Positions 57,887 through 64,000 of a DNA stretch of 64,000 nt are shown here, piece after piece. Positions within the stretch are counted from its first letter, which is position 1, and each line of letters begins with the position of its first letter. Both the position numbers and the translations under genes were made by a program. The notes under the pieces were generated by a model that did not search any database, had not been told where the DNA came from, and was given only the letters and a program-made list of their open reading frames with translations. The stretch is from the NCBI GenBank assembly GCA_032622095.1, contig CP136067.1, positions 94,726,707-94,790,706 on the forward strand. The letters are read 5' to 3'. Origin of the DNA: Siphonodentalium dalli. Taxonomy: Eukaryota; Mollusca; Scaphopoda; Gadilida; Siphonodentaliidae.

Positions 57887-58180
57887 AGGAAGCATATGTG
57901 CGGCGAGGATACTCAGAAAATATCTGTGATATGTTATAAATTCCACACGGTGGTAGGATATGTTAGACAGAATTCCTGTTTATGCTATCCGATCATGCGA
58001 TGATGGCGGATATGTTAGACAGAATTCCTGTTTATGCTATCCGATCATGCAATGGTGATAGGATATGTTAGACTGTCTATATTATCCAATCATGCGATGT
58101 AAAATCTTTACCTAATAATGCTGTGTTTTATTCAGCTGTCCAAAACTATTCACATATACATGATGTCAGTATATTCACAA
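57887..58180 (+). other. 3' UTR start with a 50-60 bp tandem duplication
   Basis: After the stop codon, GGATATGTTAGACAGAATTC and CTGTTTATGCTATCCGATCA recur at about 57954 and 58007, with a shortened third copy near 58060. No close AATAAA follows. Candidates further down (60735, 61005, 63091) are in AT-rich DNA and cannot be assigned, so the 3' UTR end is unknown. Confidence 0.5.
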
Positions 58181-58306
58181 GCCTTGAAATAGGGTGTCTG
58201 TCATTTGCAGAATGAGTTCCCCAGAGGGTGAATTTAGTGATGCTACCCCGCATAGCGGGCTAGCATCACCAAATTCACCCTCTGGGGACCTCATTCTGCT
58301 TACACC
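58180..58306. mobile_element. Family A MITE, left hairpin only
   Basis: ACAAGCCTTGAAATAGGGTG to CTCATTCTGCTTA. Near-perfect single hairpin lacking the right terminal 20 bp. It lies in the likely 3' UTR or just beyond. Confidence 0.8.
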
Positions 58307-58344
58307 TTTCCAACATGTCCATGTTTATCATCTTAAAAAAAACT

Positions 58345-58475
58345 GTTCCAATAGGACGAGTACAAATATTTCATCCATTACAGTTCAGAGAATAGAATTC
58401 ATTATCAACTATTCCATTAGGACGAGTACAAGTATTTCATCCATTACAGTTCAGAGAATAGAATTCGTTTGATGA
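58345..58475 (+). repeat. 64-bp direct duplication
   Basis: Two copies of TAGGACGAGTACAAATATTT then CATCCATTACAGTTCAGAGA and ATAGAATTC, almost identical. Confidence 0.9.
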
Positions 58476-58569
58476 TAACACATTTCTTCATTGTTCTGTC
58501 CGGAGCTTGTCAGTGAATGTTGTTCTATATTAGGACATCTGATTGGGATATTGTCAGTGAGCTTCTAAA

Positions 58570-58677
58570 CAAGCCTGCAAATAGTGTGTCTGTCATGATT
58601 AGTGGGATAGCGTCACTAAATTCACCCTCTAGGGACCTCATATTTCAAATTTCAGACACACTGTTTGCAAGTTTGCT
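58570..58677. mobile_element. Family A MITE, internally deleted
   Basis: ACAAGCCTGCAAATAGTGTG, then only the right arm of the second hairpin and CACACTGTTTGCAAGTTTG. Confidence 0.7.
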
Positions 58678-59899
58678 TCTAAAATGTTGTACAAAAAAGT
58701 ACAGTTTTTATAAAAGATAAACTTCATATCTCTCCTTGTTAATGAGAAAAACATGATTTTATACGACATTTTAAGATACAACATTTTGTTTTGACGATTT
58801 CTGTAGGTTTGTTTATTACTGTCACTCAGGATAAGTAGGATACGCCCTCTGGCCATTCCTCTTCAAAACTATCCAATCAGAATTATCCTACCAGGATCGG
58901 ATTCGGAAATAGATATTTAACATTTTAGAATTAACGATAAAATTTTGCTGAAAACCCTGATACAACATTTTAGAACACACTTTTTTCCCAAAAAAATACA
59001 TTTATATTTGATAAGTTATTTGAGGAACTTATGAAATCGAACATATTTTATACTAAATATGCAAAAACGTGCGTTCGCACCAAAACACAAGATTTGACAT
59101 TTTAGAAGTCCACTGATGACGTCCAAAAAGGAATGGATGATTCCACAGCCTGTCATAATTACATTATAATTTAACAACAAAGATGCTGAAAACAGCCAAT
59201 GAACACTGAAAGTTGGTACGGATATCCAACTAATTTAAGTTAAGATGTTGTCAGAATATTCAATGCAGCAAACGAGCAGATCAGTTGCTGATTGGTGGAA
59301 TATATCTGCTGATAGTTATTTGATTGACAGATGCGGGATGGTCCATTACTTTGTATTTTGATAATATTTATTGCCTATAATCTGTGTGTGGTGAGATATT
59401 ATTTAATATGTGATTATTCTATTATAATATTGACTATTGAGGTGGATTTTTATAATGAAAGACAAATATGTCACACTCTGAAACCTGGCATCTCATATGT
59501 ACAAAAATTGTAACAAGTTAAGTTAAAAAAATAATCTAAATTTTATAGTTTCTCTATTGATGTTCTCTCGTCCCTTGGATAGCCTTGAAGCTGACAAAAT
59601 AGCGAACATGACAATGTCAGAGAAAAAAAAGATACTTTTACTTCAAAGTACTATTTGGCTTCTATTACATCAGAACTTGACAAGAAAAACCAACAAATAC
59701 CACAGTATTATAGCAGACCCGGTTGACCAAGTTTTAATATTACACAGTTGCCAACTTGACATTTGTAACAAAAAATTGTTTTTCAAACATTTGCCAAGGT
59801 TTCTATAGACATGAAGAATTTGTTCTTCAGAAACTTGGAATGATTTATTTTATGACCTATCGATTACCAGCCGTCTGAGTTTGTGATAGTTTCCATTGG
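58678..59899. other. Downstream region, unclassified
   Basis: AT-rich. An 83-codon open frame at 59557-59808 (+) encodes no recognised family. No promoter or exon pattern seen. Confidence 0.4.
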
Positions 59900-60116
59900 T
59901 ACAGTAATGCCTTAAATAATCGACTCCTTAACCACAGCAAAATTATGGGTAATTTTTCAGGATTTAGTCGGAAATATGGCTTGTTGCCATTCATCGGAAA
60001 GCTCTCACTGGGAGCTTTCCGATGAATGGCAACAAGCCATATTTCCGACTAATTCCTGAACAATTACCCATAATTTTGCTGTGGTTAAGGAGTCGATTAT
60101 TTAGGGCAATACTGTA
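59900..60116. mobile_element. Family D MITE, D7
   Basis: TA-flanked palindrome, ends CAGTAATGCCTTAAATAATC and complement. Confidence 0.9.
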
Positions 60117-60139
60117 GCTTGTGAATTTTACCTTATGTG

Positions 60140-60256
60140 TTAACCCTTTTCCATGACAGGAGCTTCATGAAATTTTTTGAAAACACTGTGCCAATGCATT
60201 CTCATATATGCGAGTGTCCCATAGGGACCAGCGTAGCTCCCATCATGAAAGGGTTA
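60140..60256. mobile_element. Family C MITE, internally deleted (C9)
   Basis: TTAACCCTTTTCCATGACAGG left and CCCATCATGAAAGGGTTA right, with only one partial hairpin arm left. Confidence 0.75.
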
Positions 60257-60382
60257 TGTTAATACATAGGCAAGTCATGTGTAGTACTTGGTTGTGTCTA
60301 GAAGATCCAGTCCCAGACTCATCTATTTATATTGCTGTTAGAATTCATTAAAGAAATATCTGTATATTCCTAATCTAAACAA

Positions 60383-60545
60383 GCATGAATTTAGTGTGCC
60401 TCCCATAGCAGTTGAGGCCTAAGCAGAGTGAGGTTCTCGAGGGTGAATTTATTGATGCTAGCCCGCCGTGCGAGATAGCGTCACTAAATTACACCCTCTG
60501 GGGACCTCATTCTGCAAATGTCAGAGACAATATATCCAGGCTTGA
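60383..60545. mobile_element. Family A MITE, internally deleted
   Basis: ACAAGCATGAATTTAGTGTG left end fused to the core and right hairpin, ending ACAATATATCCAGGCTTG. Confidence 0.75.
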
Positions 60546-61430
60546 TTCCACATCAAGGCAGGCAATAGGGGTATACAGTGAGCTGCACATGAGGAGTTTG
60601 GTTTCAGTCACAAGATACCGATAGAAACTCTCTAAATATTGCTATTGTTAGAGGCTGGTATACTTTTTTTTTTCGCTCAGAAAAATTCTAACCTTAAATA
60701 TTTTTTGCTGCCGAAAAATATTTAAATTTGGAAAAATAAAGTGAGTTTTTGTATACTGCATATTTATATGTATAATAGTGCTGTGTTCTTCATTTTTCCT
60801 ATTCTGTAAGCTTTTTTGCGATATTGAATTCATTTGAATAGGTGTTTTTCATATATTTGTATGTATAGTGGTATGAAAGCTTTCATGTCTACCTGTGGTT
60901 TATATCTAGTTTCTACATAAATAGGCTTTTTAATTTGGTAACCCATGTTACAACTTACAATAATGTAACAAAAATCACTTGATGCTGGAATTATCACAGT
61001 AGAAAATAAAAAATGAATGAAAATTAAACCGTTCCTTAATCCAGACCTTTACATTTAAATTCATTGGCCCCCCCCCCCCCCCCCTCCCCTCACAGCACAC
61101 ACTGTTGAAAATTTACAGGCATGTTCAGAATCTCCTCTATATGGGAGCTGCATATGAACGATTTTCAATGAAAAACATGGGCTCTGCCAGCCATCTCAGA
61201 ATTTACTCTTCGTGTGACTATATCCTTCGGCACACCCTACATGACACATTCCTCATCCGATTGTCATCACACTTGATATGGATCTTCGGGGTGACCACTA
61301 CATGGAAGCCATAAAAGTTTTCAGAATTCCATTGAAAAACATGTCTGCCAGTGGCCATCTTGTTGACATCCGATTTATCAGCTGTCTTTGAAATACATTT
61401 GTTGCCAAAGCTTTCATACGACTTAAGTTT
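60546..61430. other. Downstream region, unclassified, with C-run
   Basis: A cytosine run of about 18 lies at 61067-61084. AATAAA occurs at 60735 and 61005. No gene seen. Confidence 0.4.
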
Positions 61431-61585
61431 GTGTACAGGAATACTTGTACTATAAGATTTGAGTACAGGAATACTAAGACTATAATATTTGTGTACAGGA
61501 ATACTTGTACTATAAGATTTGAGTACAGGAATATTAGTACTATAAGATTTGCTACCAGGAATACTAGTACTATAAGATTTGTGAG
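61431..61585 (+). repeat. 30-bp tandem repeat
   Basis: Five units of TACAGGAATACTTGTACTAT then AAGATTTGAG (variants TAAGACTATAATATTTGTG), about 31 bp each. Confidence 0.9.
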
Positions 61586-61772
61586 GTATACGCACCATGT
61601 TAAATTTGTTATTTCTTGTTATGTGTAGTTCCTTGTTGTCTGTTTTACTGTGCTCTTAATTCTCGTTTAACTCTCTGGATTCGTTGATTAAACACAGCTC
61701 TCGCTGAAAGTAGGTATTATTCTGAAACTGATCACCACATGGTCCCTGGTGGTGAATGAGCCTGATTCTTAT

Positions 61773-62169
61773 TAACCCTTTACCCAACAAACCGGCCAAA
61801 ACCGGCCAAATAAAGCTTCAACAGCCTAAATTATCTTGGGTCTGTCTCAATAGAACCATACAAATATGGATATCATTGGAACCGGCTCCTTGACCACATT
61901 GTGATAGTTACAGTTATGCCCTGTGCCAATGCATTCTCTTATATATGCGAGTCGACCATAGGTCGCCTCGCATATATAAGAGAATGCATTGGCCTAAAAA
62001 AATCTTTTTTAACACTTTTTACCATTTTTTCTTACATTCTTTAACAATTTTATAATTTTTAATGTGTTAAGCCAATGCATTCTCTTATATATGCGAGGCG
62101 ACCTATGGTCGACTCGCATATATAAGAGAATGCATTGGCACAGGGCCCTTCTGTTGGGTAAAGGATTAA
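61773..62169 (+). mobile_element. Family B MITE, B10
   Basis: Full-length copy flanked by TTAA. The right end reads GGGTAAAGGATTAA with one substitution. Confidence 0.9.
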
Positions 62170-62735
62170 AATCTCAAACGGCTTCGTGTTTACTCAGTCT
62201 GAAGAAATTAGCTGTGTGTCACATTACCGTTACTATAAATAACTTCTGTATGCAATCCATTCAGTAAGATGTCACAGCGCACAAATAGTTTTACGATCTA
62301 CTTTCGGTTTCATTTTTATCCGCTGCTTCAAACAGGTTTTACATGTTGAAATTCTTGGAATAGGCACTTCTGTTCTCCAAACTAGTTATTATTGATAAAT
62401 TCTGGAGCCTTCACATTCACTTCTAAGTTTAATTAGTTGTCGTAATCTCTAATTTTGTGAACAATATGTGAAACTATCAATTTGACAGAAAATTTATTGT
62501 GCTAATTATAGCCATGTGGTGAATCAACCGCTGTATAGGTATTCCAACAATCACCTGATTGTATGCATCGCTTTACTGATGTGCGGATGTTGCGATTGGC
62601 TGACACTGAAGTAATGCTTGCTGGTTGTAATGAAAAACCCACCTAATTTCTTCAGACTCAGTAAAACGGAGCTGCTGAGTCTGATATTAATCAGAACTGG
62701 GTTCTGGCTTGTTGCAGTTTCTGTGATCTGGAAAA
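62170..62735. other. Downstream region, unclassified
   Basis: No gene or repeat family recognised. Confidence 0.4.
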
Positions 62736-62874
62736 GGTGTATCTGTCATTTGCAGAATGAGGTCCCCAGAGGGTGAGTTTAGTGATGGCTATCCCGCACG
62801 GCAGGCTAGCATTGCCAAATTCACCATCTGGGGGCCTCATTCTGCTAATGACAGACCCACTATTTGCAGGCTTG
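62736..62874. mobile_element. Family A solo palindrome
   Basis: GGTGTATCTGTCATTTGCAG, single hairpin, then TGCTAATGACAGACCCACTA and TTTGCAGGCTTG. The left outer end is diverged. Confidence 0.8.
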
Positions 62875-63224
62875 AGTTTTATGTGATCTGCAAATTGTTC
62901 TTCAGATATCCCCCAGGATATTGGATGTTTTAGTGTATAATATTGATTTTAACTTTGAGGAATAGAAATGATGTTTGTTTACATGCAAATCTCGGTGTTT
63001 TCCATATTTTAGTCATCATGATCACGGTCTAAATTCTTGTTAAATGATTCACACGTATATATCTATTATCTTGTGTCCTTGCAGTGAAGTAATAAACTTT
63101 TTTTTTAATCAGCCGAATGTGGGAATGTTTCCCTTTAAGAATACTCACACTCTGTAATCACTTGAATGCAGCTCGGTCCCAAATCCCGTTCTGAGTGGTT
63201 ATACGCCTGTTCTCCGTGCGCATT

Positions 63225-63575
63225 TTTTATACGTATTATGTTATTGGTCTGTCCGCCCATTCGCTTTTGGTTTACAGATGCTATCTTTCTATAGTCCAGC
63301 ACAAAATACAGGTCAATTTCAAATTTGGGTTCCTTCCTCATATTTTCACTGGAGTTATGGCCCTTTTTGTTGGAATTTGCACTCTATTTTCATTTCCAGA
63401 TGATAACTTGAGTAAGTCTTACATGAATGGAATGAAATGGTATGTGGGTTTACTGGCTCAAAATACAGGCCACATCAAATTGGGATTCCGCCCTACAATT
63501 TTCACCAGAGTTATGACCCTTTGTTGGAATTACCACCGGCATATTTTTGCCATGGCCTAGCGATGCTTCTTTTAT
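63225..63575 (+). repeat. Interspersed repeat H, two tandem units
   Basis: CAAAATACAGGTCAATTTCA, CACTGGAGTTATGGCCCTTT and, in the second unit, GAATGAAATGGTATGTGGGT, GTTATGACCCTTTGTTGG. Same family as 5556 and 33941. Confidence 0.65.
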
Positions 63576-63787
63576 TCCCTGCCGAATTCAAAACAAATTG
63601 AGCATTATAGTTTGATGTTGATTTGTTTAAGCATTGTTAATGCCACCCAACAATAAAGGAAGCATAAACTAATGCAGTGACGCCTGGAAAAATAAAATGA
63701 CATTTATTGCAGGTTCCAAATAGAAGATTCATAGAGATGCGGTATTGTGCGACACTTTTCTCATAACACAGACCTAAGCTCTATTTA

Positions 63788-63838
63788 AAATGATAACACT
63801 ATGATAACACTATGATAACACTATGATAACACTATGAC
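63788..63838 (+). repeat. 13-bp tandem repeat
   Basis: ATGATAACACT plus AT repeated four times, followed by ATGACTG. A short simple array. Confidence 0.9.
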
Positions 63839-63861
63839 TGAATATCAGTCTACTTGGTGGA

Positions 63862-64000
63862 CAAGCCTTGAAATAGTGTGTCTGTATTTGCAGAATGAGG
63901 TCCCCAGAGGGAGAATTTAGTGATGCTACCCTGCATAGCGGGTTAGCATCACCAAATTCACCCTCTGGGAACCTCATTCTGCTGAGGTGTAAGCAGAATG
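63862..64000. mobile_element. Family A MITE, compact two-hairpin form, cut by the window end
   Basis: CAAGCCTTGAAATAGTGTGT, first hairpin, then GCTGAGGTGTAAGCAGAATG. The same short hairpin joint is seen in the 254-bp copy at 22523, so a second hairpin is expected beyond the window. Confidence 0.85.

Noticed and set aside
59557-59808. Downstream gene on the + strand
   Set aside because: An 83-codon frame without recognisable domain, splice or promoter context in AT-rich DNA; may lie in the 3' UTR or be chance.
58510-61010. Poly(A) site of the KMT2C/D gene
   Set aside because: AATAAA at 60735 and 61005 is expected by chance in this AT-rich sequence and no GT-rich downstream element stands out, so no end was assigned.

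Overview
The window is animal nuclear DNA, AT-rich and packed with introns and transposons. Nearly all recognisable coding sequence belongs to one large gene on the + strand: the C-terminal part of a KMT2C/KMT2D-type (MLL3/MLL4, Trr family) histone H3 lysine-4 methyltransferase. The flanking repeats, such as runs of GTCCGTCC beside an AGCTCACCTGAG-like motif and very abundant MITEs, resemble those of bivalve molluscs. I infer a bivalve or related lophotrochozoan; the species is not identifiable by eye.

Gene model: 26 exons between 2750 and 57886 were placed from consensus AG/GT splice sites, and all intron phases agree. They join into 10,164 nt, which is 3,387 codons plus a stop. The 5' end of the gene (promoter, N-terminal PHD fingers, start codon) lies upstream of the window. 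In order, the protein has: a coiled coil (exon 1); Pro/Gln/Ser/Met-rich low-complexity exons (2-5); a 5.3-kb exon (6) with an array of 20-residue C[13 protein letters not shown] repeats; disordered and charged exons (7-12); a conserved VSVTLT segment with an LxxLL box (13); a Cys pair motif split between exons 14 and 15; the W-K-x2-R-W-K stretch (16); an extended PHD finger (17-19); FYRN (20) and FYRC (21-22) ending in the WDR5-binding Win motif GCARSEPK; and a complete catalytic SET and post-SET domain (23-26) ending in the canonical WMN-stop.

Introns and flanks: the remaining roughly 54 kb is dominated by non-autonomous DNA transposons. There is a 1.37-kb MULE-like element with a perfect 9-bp target duplication (911-2279) and a 1.32-kb hAT-like element carrying a decayed BED-finger fragment (31269-32589). 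Palindromic MITEs fall into several families: A (hAT-like, 8-bp TSD, about 20 copies), B and C (TTAA-flanked, piggyBac-like, sharing an internal hairpin), D (TA-flanked, Tc1/mariner-like), E (TTAA palindrome) and F (long inverted repeat). The rest of the interspersed DNA is mollusc-type GTCCGTCC repeats, minisatellites and unclassified intron sequence.

The most unusual pattern is that many tandem or local duplications are centred on this gene's own exon-intron junctions. These occur at exon 1 end, exon 2 donor, exon 4 acceptor, exon 5 donor, exon 8 acceptor, exon 10 end, exon 14 acceptor, exon 18 acceptor and donor, and exon 23 acceptor. They create arrays of spare splice sites and, upstream of exon 8, an array of potential 27-nt in-frame micro-exons. 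No CRISPR array, operon, rRNA or convincing intact tRNA gene was seen.
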